Shown piece by piece: positions 53,701 to 64,000 of a DNA stretch of 64,000 nt. Both the position numbers and the translations under genes were made by a program. The stretch is from Myrmaecium sp. VS I D KN 1 (taxonomy: Eukaryota > Ascomycota > Dothideomycetes > Valsariales > Valsariaceae), in contig JADQAV010000024.1 in the NCBI GenBank assembly GCA_019775845.1, positions 62,001 to 126,000 of the forward strand, in the 5' to 3' direction. Numbering within the stretch: the first letter of the stretch is position 1; the number at the start of each line of letters is the position of its first letter. The notes beneath the pieces were generated by a model, which did not search any database, was not told where the DNA came from, and saw nothing but the letters and a program-made list of their open reading frames with translations.

Positions 53701-56700
53701 CGACAAGCCTCAACCTTCTCAGGCACCACGCTTTCGACATGGATGCTTTTCAGCCGCGCCTTGACAGATGCCATGAATCGATTGATGCCCTCCTCTATTT
53801 TGAGATACTGCTCGTTCTTCAATCTAAGGTCGCTATCGACCTTCCACGTGACAACAGGCTTAGGCACAACAACCTCGAAAAGCTGGATGGTATCGTATTG
53901 GATCCGAAGGGCTATGTTGTTGAGTCCAAAATATCGGACATGGTTTCTGTGGATATCATGAGGACAAAGGCCGGCGCGTGGGTGAAGCTCAGTGCTCCAG
54001 AACGTCAATTCAAGGTACTTTCCGAACGAATATTTCCAGGTATTTTCCGACATGGGAATCACCTGCGTCTCCTGGCCGCAGATCCTGCAGACACTCCACA
54101 TGAGGATAGTGTTATGGAGTCCTTTGATCTTGGACGGCATTTTCTGCATTACCACACTCATTTGGCCCTCGCCATGTACGTATTGGCGGTGATGATCAAT
54201 CATCTTGCGGTCGCAGCTGCCAGCATCGCATATCGAGCCTGCACTATAGCAGAGTTCTTCCACATATTGACCCAAAGTGCAGTCGGCCCCAAAGATGCCA
54301 TCCGAATCATGTTCGTTGTAGTAGGTCAAGGCAACAATCTCCGGCCCAAAACATGGAGTGGAAGTGATAGAATTGACAGTGCTGTAGAGAATAGAGATTC
54401 GCTGGTGTTCTTGAGGATCAAAAAGGTTACTGTTACCGAAAATGTAAGTCTCCCATTGGCGCTTCTGGGTTTGGTAGTTGTGCAGGGCTTTGTTGTATTC
54501 AGCGTTGTGCACGGCATGCAGAAACTCCCGGACTTGCTTCGAGGCCTTCGCGACGACTGTATGAACCATCTCCGGCTTCACCAGCTCAAACTTTCCAGGC
54601 ACGTCATCTCCTTCATCTCCATTCGTCTCATGGCCTTCACTATACTGATCGCGAAGTTGTTTAAGGTATGCAAGCCGCTGTTCCTGCTCCCGAGCTTTCA
54701 TCAGCAGGTATGGTTGCATGAATCTAACGAAAGGTGACGCAGAGAGTATCTTAGTCTTATGTTTCTCGACGATGTCCGAATAGTACGATGGAGGAGGTAG
54801 GTCACTTGGAACAGTCGGCTCGTCTGTTTGGCTCCCTGCAGGCGAGCTTTTCCCTTCCGGCAGCTGAGTTTCGCTACCGGTTTCCATTGTTTCGCTTTGA
54901 CTGGCACCGTGCTGTGCTGGGTTGTTATCCCCGGACTCAGTCAGGGTCGACTGCAGTTTCCGTGTGGCCTGGTCTAGGACTTGACTTGTTGATATTGGTT
55001 GACTCTCCGCTGTCTTTGCGGATTCCTTCGATGGTTCCTCTGGCAGCGCCCCGTCAGGAATCGATGAAGGTATAAGGACGAACTCATCGCGCATCAGGCA
55101 GGTCTCAAGTCTCAGATTATAAACGACAAAACACATAAACTCGGCGATCCTCTTGACTCTCCTCAGCGTTTCTGTTTCCGCTCCGCGCAGAACGATGGTG
55201 CATCCCAGCTCAGTGCAGCAGCCAGACAGATATATGTAGGTTTTCTTGATACCATTGTGTACGTGCGTTTTGACTTCGAAGTTTTCACAATGACCGACTT
55301 GGGAGGGATCCCTGGCCAACTTGTCCACTGACGAGATCATTCTGGTGCGGGTGCATCTGGATATGGCATTGAGGACAGAGTATTTGACATTCTGTACGAC
55401 GGTGATGCCAGCCTCAGCTAAGAATTGGAGAGCCAATCCAGCAACATTTCGTTGGACAAATATGACATGCGGACTGAGAGCGGCGATACGGTTGACCAGA
55501 TTTCGAAGATACTCCCTCTCCTGGGCGATGACTGGCTCTAGACTCATGAAGTGCTGTTGATGGCGCGCGTATTCGATGGGGAAAGTTATGATGATGAACC
55601 GAGGGTTTGCGATACTGCGCGGCATGCTCTTCAGTGCTACGTTCTTCGAGAAAACAACACCGGAAACGTAAGCGGTATCACCCGGCTTGCCTCCGGGAAT
55701 CTTCTTGAGCTTGATGTAGTTTCGTATGTCCGGATCATCGTTATTTTGCACGTCGGGATTTACATCATCAGTGCACTGAAGCAAGATAGGAAGCAAGGCC
55801 CTTTCCCAGTTCGTAGATTTCGGAATTCCAGCGTCCTGCAGAAGCTGCTTGAGTAACCTTTGGACATGTTGCAAACTTGCTTGATTGAGCTCGATTGCAG
55901 GGGCATCTGCTCCTCTCATTGAGGAGCTCCGTGTCAATTTTGAGCCGCCGCCGGTTACATCCTGCGGTAGTTGTATGGCAGGCATCGTTCCAGCTAAACC
56001 GCTAATACCTGCGCCGATGCTCCTTAGGAAACTGTTGCTCTTTCTTCTTCTGGCCAATGGTTTTCCATGGCTTATACTGCTGATGCTGTGATTCCGCAGT
56101 CGATGTCGGTGCAGATGGCGACTTGCAACGCTATTCGCATCAACATCTCTCCCGCCAATGCTCGCTCCACCTGTACTCTTTTCTCCAGACCTCGACTTGC
56201 TCTTCCGGATCGCTGCTAGGAGGCCACCGAAGGCATTACGATCACTCTCCCCGCTCGCTTGGGTCGGTGAGTCGGTATTCAGTGTTGTGAATATACTCGA
56301 TAGCTCTTCATCGCTGGTGTCCTCGTCCGACATGAACGGTGCCAAGTCAGGATCGATGATATTATCATGATGAAAAGCCGGTAGAGTAGATCGTCTCTGA
56401 GCTTCGGCATCATATCGATGAAAAGGCGCACGGTCATCATAACGGAACGCTCTCATGTGCTGGTGACGGGAATGGATTCGTTTATGACTGGACGAGTGCG
56501 GCCGTCCGCTCAACGACCTAAGTGATCGGGATGAGCTTGGACGAGCAAGAGTAGGTGTTCCATCAAGTTCGACGACTGCAGAGCGTCGCTTTTTCTCCCC
56601 TGGCTTACGAGACATAGGGATACCCATGGATGGAGTGCTCAGTTTCATGTGGTCGGACGGGGCAGAACTCTGGTGGCCGGACACTTGGCTGGAATAGTCG

Positions 56701-58355
56701 CCTTCATCGGTTGCTTTAGACGCGGTATCGTCTATTATAGAAGCCTCGTCGATGTCTTCACTGTAGAAGGAAGAATCGTCATCATTTCCATAAATAATAG
56801 CCTCACAGGGCTTGCAGACCCGCAAGTTACCTGACAGGCCGAACAGTTTCCCAGAAACAAGGGAGGTGCATTTCGCGTCAAAAATCTGCCCGCAAGTGCG
56901 ACAGTGATGCTTCCGCCGGAAGGTTGTGAACGGGTCCCCACAGTAAAAGCAATCCTTTGCATTCTCATCTCTCATCCAGAACTCCTTGTCCAAGACCTTC
57001 CTTCGCATTTGCGCGAAGGCACCGTTTCCGGTAGCATGACTGGTTATAGAGCTCGCCCGGGACTCCTCATCCAGATTATCCACTGCAGGCTGCTTCGGCG
57101 CCGGGATTGTGGTGATAACGCTACTCAAGCCATCGGAAGAGGATGTTTGTGATGGCTTATAACCAGGAAGGTGTGATGGGCTCACCTGTACTAAAGACGG
57201 TCTCTGCACTTGAGAGGCCACCGAGGCTTTGATATCCGCAGAGGTATTACTAGCTCGAGAGATCCTTGAGTCAGACATTGACCTACTCGTAGGTTGACCG
57301 GCAGGCTCTTTTGCTTGTAGGTCGCCTGTTTTGCTATCACTCCGCCGGCTTGACACCTGGCGTAGAGAGTGAGGAGATTCTGCCTGAAGAAATTCAGAGC
57401 CCTTTCGTTCGTGCAGATCCACAGCACTAGATTCATCAACAAAATCACCATCGTCTTCTTCCGTATCACTTTCATCATCTATAGCCTCCTCCGAATCAGC
57501 TATACTCGCTGACGCAGCCACGGGCTGGGCTCGACCTTGTTGTTCGTAGGTTAGTTCTCCTTCCCCCTTGAAAGGGCGACCTTGTGACGATTGACGAGAT
57601 CGCTTTCGTGGGCTATTCCTTGGATGCAGGCTTTCAATAGGCTTGGAGAAGTCACCCTCAGAAGTTTCGGTCCTGACTTCATCTGCAAGCGATCCACCAA
57701 GATCAAGAGGTTCAGCAAGGCTTGTAGCTATAGACGGCCTCGATTTCTGCTGCAAAAGGAGCGGAGACTTAGCTCCAGATACAGAAGCCTTCGTGGAAAT
57801 GGCAGGGCTTGACGTTCCGGATGCCTTGGTCGTAGGCGTATGACTTTCCGCGAAACTTGCTACAAGCGGTGAGTGAGTTCGCGACGAAGGTGTTGACAAA
57901 ATCACTGGGGACGACACAGTTGTGCCCGCAGATGTCCTTAGAGCGCGAGGGCGTGGTCTGAGTCCTCCGCTGGAGTTATTGTCCGTAATGTCATGTCCCA
58001 CCTGCGCACTCGACGTCCCGGTCATAGCATCCCTTGCCACTCCAACACTCGCTTTTAACCGACTGTAAAGCCCACTGATCCCGCCATGAACCAGCTCGCC
58101 AGCCAGGCTCTTATTGTCACTGCTGGTTGACGAAGAAGGTGGAGGAGCGAATTCGTCAAAAGTCGTTAGATTAGTTGACTGGGAGGCCGAATGGTGTATT
58201 TCGTCAAGAGCCTGAGACAGCATCCCCTTATCTACTTGTGACCGAGACGACAGAGAAACCAGAGAAGCTCGTCTCGAACTACGTCCCAGCGGCCCAAGGG
58301 AAAGGCGCGTGGAAGGCGATGGGCTCGGGACATCGAACTTGTCCCGCGACATCAT
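50773..58355 (-). CDS. FAB1: Phosphatidylinositol-3-phosphate 5-kinase Fab1 (PIKfyve)
   Basis: Makes PI(3,5)P2 from PI3P on vacuole and endosome membranes, controlling vacuole size, acidification and sorting. Two exons on the minus strand, 58355-51152 and 51071-50773, encode 2500 residues. An FYVE zinc finger for PI3P lies at about residues 455-520: [20 protein letters not shown] and [18 protein letters not shown] chaperonin-like (Cpn60/TCP1) domain spans about 900-1095, with [20 protein letters not shown]. The Cys-rich region follows at about 1360-1500 ([31 protein letters not shown]). The C-terminal lipid kinase domain begins near 2160. It has [20 protein letters not shown], the catalytic DLKGSMRNR near 2320 and the [12 protein letters not shown] metal-binding segment. 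The single intron near the 3' end splits [18 protein letters not shown]. The protein starts MMSRDKFD; the first Met is taken as start. Confidence 0.97.
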
Positions 58356-58964
58356 AGCTGCGGTGGCTCGTTCGGTACATAGAGATCCAGAGAGCTTTTG
58401 GCAAAGGTATTAAATGGGTCGACAGGGATGCCTAAGCGGTTCCCGTGAGATGTCTGCTCAAGTGGTTGTAACTGCTATGTAACGGCGGAGCAAGCGGCGG
58501 TAGTTTGTGATTGTAGGAGGCCCCAATCGAAGTCGAAGGCGACTAAATGAGAGGCTGCAAGCCTGGGTAATGGCTTGAGGTAGCATCAGCACATACGAAG
58601 GAAGTAAGCGGAACCGGGTAGCTGAAGTAAATGCTGGCGACCTGGGTTGAGAGATGTGGTGACGCTGTTCTGCTGGTCGCTTGGCACAGCCGTTGCGGGC
58701 AATCGACGGAGAACCCGTCGCGTAACTCCGCACCACCTTGACCACCTACTCCAAAGTACTATAAGACTCTATAGAGGACAGGAAGCACTCCATTGCTGCG
58801 AATTTGTTTTTACCTGAACCAGCTTGCGCTAGTCTTTTGCATCTTGCCGGGACGTTCTGCTACTCTACTAGGGGGTGCGCAACTCTTGAGTGTCTCGCCC
58901 TCGCGTCGAGTATGCGCGTCGCGTCTGATCGCCTTGCTTCCCGCCGTTCGAGGGTGTAGCAGGC
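58356..58964. promoter_or_regulatory. Divergent promoter region, FAB1 / TPP1-like
   Basis: 609 bp between the two outward-facing start codons. It must hold the promoters of both genes if the start codons are right. No clear TATA box or repeated operator is seen, and the frames inside are short. Confidence 0.5.
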
Positions 58965-61900
58965 ATGGAGGGCATATCCGGAGGCTGGCTTCGTCGCGAA
59001 CTTGCGCGGGAACTGCGCCAGGGTCACGAATGGCTTAAGAAGGCCTCTGGAGAGCCTGAAATCAAAATTGAGCCAGGAGAGCCTGATCAAGAGCATCGCA
59101 GTTTTAAACAGCAGCTGACTGGGAAGAGTCGCTTGCTGGATGCGAATTACACGAACATCTATGAGGATGACGGTAGCAATTTCCGGATAAGGCGAGATTT
59201 GGGCGTATGCCATAAGATGGGCGTACAGGTGCTCAATGTGAGAGATCTACATGACTCCGTTTTGGAGAAACGGGAATACTGATCGCCAGTAGTTCACCAA
59301 ACCACAACCTGTTGAAGCTTTGCTATCGGATGGGGTAACTTCAATATTGGCCATATTCACGCAGAGGGCTTTGAGCGAATTCGAAAACACGCATGGTAGG
59401 AAATTTACGGATCAAGGAAATGCCGCTTGTGCCATCCAACTTCAGAAATACGATATCGTAACAACACACCTTAATCCACGAAAGCAATTGTGGCTAAGCA
59501 TCAACCAATTCCACTTGATCAAGAGTGGAGTTGAACCATGGGGGCGGCCAACCTCTGTCGAAGGCGACGACAGTGTCATGAAGGTCGTAAGGAATATTCA
59601 GGAGTTCCTCCGGTGCTCTCACGAATCAGTTGACTTCCCGGACCCCTATGTATCTTCAATCAATGTTGCACAGGGTCACGATGATGCGGCAGGCCATGAG
59701 TCAGAACCACGGTCTCCCAGCAACTGTCCGAAGCCGAGTGGCAGCTCAACGTTCATATCCCAGGCCCCCTTTGGATCACAGGTCTGTCAGCCTGCCGTCC
59801 GTGCTGACACCCATATCGATATGCCCACCGGGGGCGTTAATATGGCTGCACCTACCGCAGGGTACGGGCGCAAACTAGAACCTTCCCATATATCTGATGA
59901 AGAAAAGAAAAGAGCAGGATTACTCGCTCTACTTGGAAAAGCCAATATCTCTCGTCCAGCACCTCCAAGCGGCTCGAAGGCTACTCTAGCATCAAACAGC
60001 GAAGTCCAGGCAACTGCGGAGGGGAAAGTTACCGATGGAGAAATGTCTTCAATCGTGAATCGTAAGGCGATGTCGTCGGAGCAGCCTTCAAACGTGCCAT
60101 CTGCACCAGCCCCGGAAGAAGCTAGAGGTACAGTACAGTCCTCAGCTAAGAAAGGCACTCATGGCACTGGACACGATCCTCAACCACAGGAGAGTAGCGA
60201 GGCTGTTACAGATGGTTGTGACTGGCTAGATGTGCCGCTCATCCGCTCATTTTGTCTGGTACCGAGAGAACAGCGTCAACTCTTGGACAAACCGCATTCC
60301 TGGCTACCTTCACAACCCGGGCATAAGTTCCCCGCTGATAATATTCCACAACGGGTTTTGATTGGTCTACGAGAACTTGCTACTGAGGAGCCCGTTTTGA
60401 CTAAGGTCGACCAGAGCAACTCGAAGGCATCTTCTAGAGGCTCTCCTGACTCCGAAGATGCTTCAAGCGGATCTGAATCCGGTTCTGAACCTATTGAAAG
60501 TGAGGCTGAGCTCATGGCTGCAACCCAGGAAGCAATATCGTCCTCGCCTCCAGCGCTCTTACCGTGGTCATCTAGTCCAGTAGTGGAGAGGGAAATGGAA
60601 GAACTTCCTCCGGATAGCAGTGCGCCTGATATAGCAGGTACGCAGCAAGGATCGCCAGAAACCGACCGTCGAGTTATCTCCTTAGACTCATCGGGAGATC
60701 GAGTGAACGGTGCTAAAGAACATACGATTGATGCGACAATGATCAATGGCTGCAATAGCTGGGATACAAACGCTTCCGCCTTACATGATCTATCAAGGCT
60801 CGAAGACAGCGGACCCCAGCAGTCCCAACTGCAGAAGGCCCAAGTTCAGCCATCAATTCGTACAGACCCAACATCCCCACTAGCTCCGACCTATAGAAGT
60901 CCCGAAATACAAGTAACAAGAACGCCTAACTTACCGGATAGAAAGCGAATGCACTTGGGATCGTTGCCACGGAACGACGGCTCTGGGCCGGTTCGACACA
61001 CAATGAATGGAGCCTATCCCGCCCCTGTGGGAACGAGTACCTTTAATCATCGACTCGCCCAAGCAAACCCAAGGAATCGCGAAGAAGAATACCCCCCTGA
61101 CCATCGAGTGTCCGCTACCCAGGGAAGCGCTGCTAGAGAATGGACTGGGCAGGGCAGTGCATCGGTGGTGCTTGGAGGCAATGGGCATTCTCGCCAACAA
61201 CAGCGTGGACCAGATGACGAGTATCCCCCACATACTGTGCATAAACGCGTGCGTCCTCGATCTCGGGATTCTAACCAAACCAAGAACATAAAGCGCCTGA
61301 GAACACATTTCGGCTTAAGCCAAGCGGACTCGGATCGCCAAAGCAAACGTGAAGTCCTTGGTGGCGCACCTAAGCATGAAGCCATTGCTGCTTCCTCGAG
61401 CTCCTCCCCAGGGAAATCCTCACAACTCCGCTCCACCTCAGCCCTCTCTCGGCGAAGTCCACTGAGGGACAGCCCATTGATCCGGAAGGCGCAAGATTCT
61501 CAGCATATACCGAGTGCAAGGACCATATCGCCCTTGAGATTGCAAGCGCCTCCGGGCCCCAGCACCGCTAATGAAGACTTGGAGCCAGAATATAGGTCTT
61601 TGAATGATCACGCTTCACATCAGGCACCCACGACACGAATGGGGACGAATCCGAAGTCTGTGTACGAAAGGTTTGCATTGGCGTACCCTGAATATAAGGG
61701 CAATCTCAAGCATTTCCTCGGAGTGTGTCGGCAAATTGAGAAGCTTCAGAGAGCCGATAAGATGCAGCACAAGTCGTTATGGGACGATTTCATAATTCGT
61801 CACAAAAGTGAATATCAGGCGTATGTGGCACAATGCACAGATGAAGGCGAGGATCCGGTGCCGTATGAGAAATACTACAGGGATGAAATCGATGAACCAA

Positions 61901-62843
61901 TATTCAACAAACGCATCATGAATCCCCTTACTCTCGAAGAGGCGCTAGCGCAAGCCTCAGGCGCGCAGGATACTGCACCTCTGCCTGCCACGGACTCGAG
62001 GACTGACGAAAAGGCAGGCGCCTCAGGCTTAGGCGATAGGTCTGTCGAGGCTCGAGGAGACGAGCCCAGAAGATCGAGAGAGAGCCACGACAGCTATGTT
62101 CCTGCCTATTCACAGAGACGCCGCTCAAGAACCCCAGAGTATCGAGATGCTCCGCGGACCGCTCCCCGACCGTTTGCACGTCGAGACGTGCTCAATCCTT
62201 CTCCCTATGCCTCCACAAATGCAGGCTCCCTGTCATCGTCCTATCAGCACAGAGACTCTCGTGGTCGATGGTCTCTAGATAGCACACATCGCAGTAAGCT
62301 CTAGCCCCTTTCTTATTACCCCCCTTAGAAAACGCCTCCGGAGCATTCGCTAGGATGCTCACTGAGAAAGCCTTGCATGTTCATTGATGGTTTGTATCAT
62401 TAGATACATCGCCTCCTGCTCCCACTGCCCGCACCGTCGCTGCTTTTAGCGGCAACGGCAAAGCATCGTCTAGAATTGCAGCTCTCGAACGACTTCAGCA
62501 AAATAAGGAGGCTAATCCTGTTAGGCGCGAATCCGCACCAGCGGCGGCCTTGGTCAACCCAGCGGAGAGGATAGATGGCCTGAACTCCAGAAAGCGGAAA
62601 CGACAGAGCGAGCCGGCCCCTGAAGCAGAATCCAAGCAGGCCACAGAAAAGCCACCGATGAAATGGCATGAGAGTGCCACAACCCCGTTCAAAGAGTTTA
62701 TGGATGCTTATCTGACCTTAAAGAGTGTCCATGGAACCTATGGAAGGCTGGATAGGAGTAGGAAAACCTTAGAGTTGCCGACAAGGGGCATTGATGCGTT
62801 GGCTTGGTTGAAAGACACTGGTGACGACGATGACCATACATAA
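58965..62843 (+). CDS. Shelterin TPP1/Est3-like telomere protein (probable)
   Basis: Probable fungal TPP1 (Tpz1-like) shelterin subunit, which links telomere end binding to telomerase through an Est3/TPP1-type OB fold. Three exons, 58965-59237, 59293-62293 and 62404-62843, give 1237 residues. The N-terminus MEGISGGWLRRELARELRQG leads into an OB-like block at about residues 45-205: NFRIRRDLGVCHKMGVQVLN, ALLSDGVTSILAIFTQRALS, CAIQLQKYDIVTTHL and LWLSINQFHLIKSGVEPWGR. A second block near 403-450 is WLDVPLIRSFCLVPREQRQL with a following HSWLPSQPGHKFP. A third, near 880-975, is YPEYKGNLKHFLGVCRQIEK with DDFIIRHKSEYQAYVAQCTD. The rest is disordered and Ser/Pro-rich. The last exon carries a nuclear-type SRKRKRQ and PFKEFMDAYLTLKS. 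I matched these blocks to fungal TPP1 from memory, so the call is moderate; the exon joints are phase-consistent. Confidence 0.68.
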
Positions 62844-63844
62844 CTGGTATTTGGTTGTTGAGACGACCTTGTATCGAATGTCTAGGGGTACTGTGTAGCA
62901 AGCTGACCTAGGTTCGATCATGCCGGAGATGTATGATCAATACGTGGAAGATACGTTGCTCTAGCCATTGGCTACCTATTTTATTCCGGTCAGCTTCTCA
63001 CTGTTGCAAGGCTGGACAATGCCGTAATCGCGCCTTCAGGATGCATGGTGTAACCTGGATATGGGAGCAGCTTCGTCCGTGCAGTAATTTCCTCACGCCG
63101 ATGCGCAGACTTAATGCAAAGGAGAATATCATCTCAAACTTCACACCCTCACATTCTCTTAACTTCGGCGAACCTATTGCTGTCAACTCCAGGCCACTCA
63201 GTCTGCATGCAGAGGATCCTACTAACCGCACCGCTTACGGACTATGTATGGCTTATGCAAGTGCTCGTATACCACTCTGGGGGGCAACTTCGATGCAGCT
63301 ATACCCCGCAATTCTCGACGAACCACACGTTGCCGTTGGCGAAGATGTCTTTCACAATTCTCAGCTGGTCGCTTAATCATCATGGCAGCTTCATTCGGAG
63401 TAGGTTCTCCGTTCCCGCCTTAGGCTTATTAAGTCGAGCTCCGGTCTGAGCCTTCCCAAGTGTGAATACTCTCTGACCGTGTCCAGCCTCGCCGTGTTGC
63501 AGTGGCATGCAGCGTCGCGTCTTGGAGTCTATCTACAGCCGCTGATTAAGGGCTTCGTAATGGCCTTCAGCAGCAGACCTTTCAGCCGCCATTGAACGCC
63601 ACTGAGTGAAGCTCCGAAACATAGCAGTGGCAGACGTAGCAGCTCCTGAAGTGAACAGCGGTCCGCCGTCTTGGCCATGCGGTGCGATAACTATCGATGA
63701 GAGCAAACTGTTAGAAGGACGGGAAAGCGAGGAAGGTACAAATAGAGGAGATGCCTCTCCAGTTTCTCGGGCTTTCTCTCCGGCAACATCTCGATATAGC
63801 GCACTCACACATCACGACTAAGCAAACCGAGATCATACAACGCC
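62844..63844. other. 1-kb intergenic region
   Basis: 3' flank of the TPP1-like gene and upstream sequence of the right-edge gene. Short frames such as 62933-63376 (plus) and 63533-63808 (minus) have no recognisable features. Confidence 0.5.
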
Positions 63845-64000
63845 ATGAAGATTGCCCTCGCGATATTGTCCCTTTCTCTCAGCCTTCTCGGTTTCGCTGC
63901 CGCCGACGGTCCTGTCCACCCCCGGTCCACTGAACGGGCATACTTGCTGACATCCCCTAGCCGTCCCCTGGGAGCGTCTCGATGTCAACAACAGCGTAAG
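63845..64000 (+). CDS. Secreted protein, 5' part only (possibly isochorismatase-like hydrolase)
   Basis: The ATG at 63845 starts a clear signal peptide, MKIALAILSLSLSLLGFAAA, with cleavage likely after the AAA/ADG region. The gene runs off the window. A possible 52-nt intron (63909-63960) ends in a good branch site and acceptor (TGCTGAC, then CCCTAG), although its donor GTCCTG is weak. Splicing there gives D-A-VPWERLDVNNSV, which resembles the start of fungal isochorismatase-type cysteine hydrolases (typically YERLD..N followed by a VDHQ motif). If unspliced, the frame stays open to the edge with a Ser/Pro/Arg-rich sequence. The family idea rests on about a dozen residues and is tentative; the signal peptide is well supported. 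Confidence 0.5.
   Translation, partial: MKIALAILSLSLSLLGFAAADGPVHPRSTERAYLLTSPSRPLGASRCQQQRK

Noticed and set aside
53520-54737. 405-codon plus frame inside FAB1
   Set aside because: It lies opposite the conserved Cys-rich region of FAB1 and shows no domain of its own.
1-64000. Secondary-metabolite cluster, CRISPR array or intact transposon
   Set aside because: No backbone synthase, no array of spaced repeats and no transposase or reverse transcriptase frame was seen; the two MFS genes stand alone.

Overview
The window is nuclear DNA of a filamentous ascomycete (Pezizomycotina). The genes carry short GT-AG introns, mostly 53-110 nt. Almost every protein has a familiar filamentous-fungal form: a cytochrome b5-acyl-CoA dehydrogenase fusion, Fab1, Jip5, an Swc3-like protein, a GH92 mannosidase and a Tgl4/5-type lipase. 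Coding DNA is mostly GC-rich, and one AT/TpA-rich gene-free block looks like the product of repeat-induced point mutation (RIP). I cannot name the species. Sixteen protein genes, one partial gene at the right edge and one tRNA are supported. Exon limits were built by hand from splice sites, reading phase and protein continuity. Layout, left to right. 1-13 kb: no gene in the first 2.2 kb, then a five-exon sugar porter, the WD40 ribosome-biogenesis factor Jip5, an F-box protein with a predicted C-terminal membrane hairpin, and a four-exon DHA1-type MFS transporter. 13-15.3 kb: gene-free AT/TpA-rich block. 15.4-33 kb: mitochondrial ribosomal protein S8 (minus) divergent from a conserved Pro/Gln-rich fungal protein; a single-pass membrane protein with an Arg-Ser repeat; N-myristoyltransferase; mitochondrial elongation factor G; an ABHD12-like serine hydrolase (minus) divergent from an Swc3-like chromatin subunit. 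33-50 kb, all minus strand: GH92 alpha-mannosidase, cytochrome b5-acyl-CoA dehydrogenase, a small protein with a perfect PCNA-interacting (PIP) box, a patatin-domain lipase, tRNA-Val(UAC) and a MARVEL-domain membrane protein. 50.8-64 kb: FAB1/PIKfyve lipid kinase (minus) head to head with a gene resembling the fungal shelterin subunit TPP1, then the start of a secreted protein cut by the window edge. The genes do not form a biosynthetic cluster; this is mainly a core housekeeping region. Some functions touch: three proteins act in lipid metabolism or signalling (Fab1, the Tgl-like lipase, the acyl-CoA dehydrogenase), two in mitochondrial translation (bS8m, Mef1) and two or three on chromatin or telomeres (Swc3-like, TPP1-like, PIP-box protein). 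The most interesting points are the TPP1-like gene, the uncharacterised PIP-box protein, the membrane-anchored F-box protein, a 12-nt microexon inside the cytochrome b5 domain, a stop-free in-frame intron in N-myristoyltransferase, and the RIP-like block.
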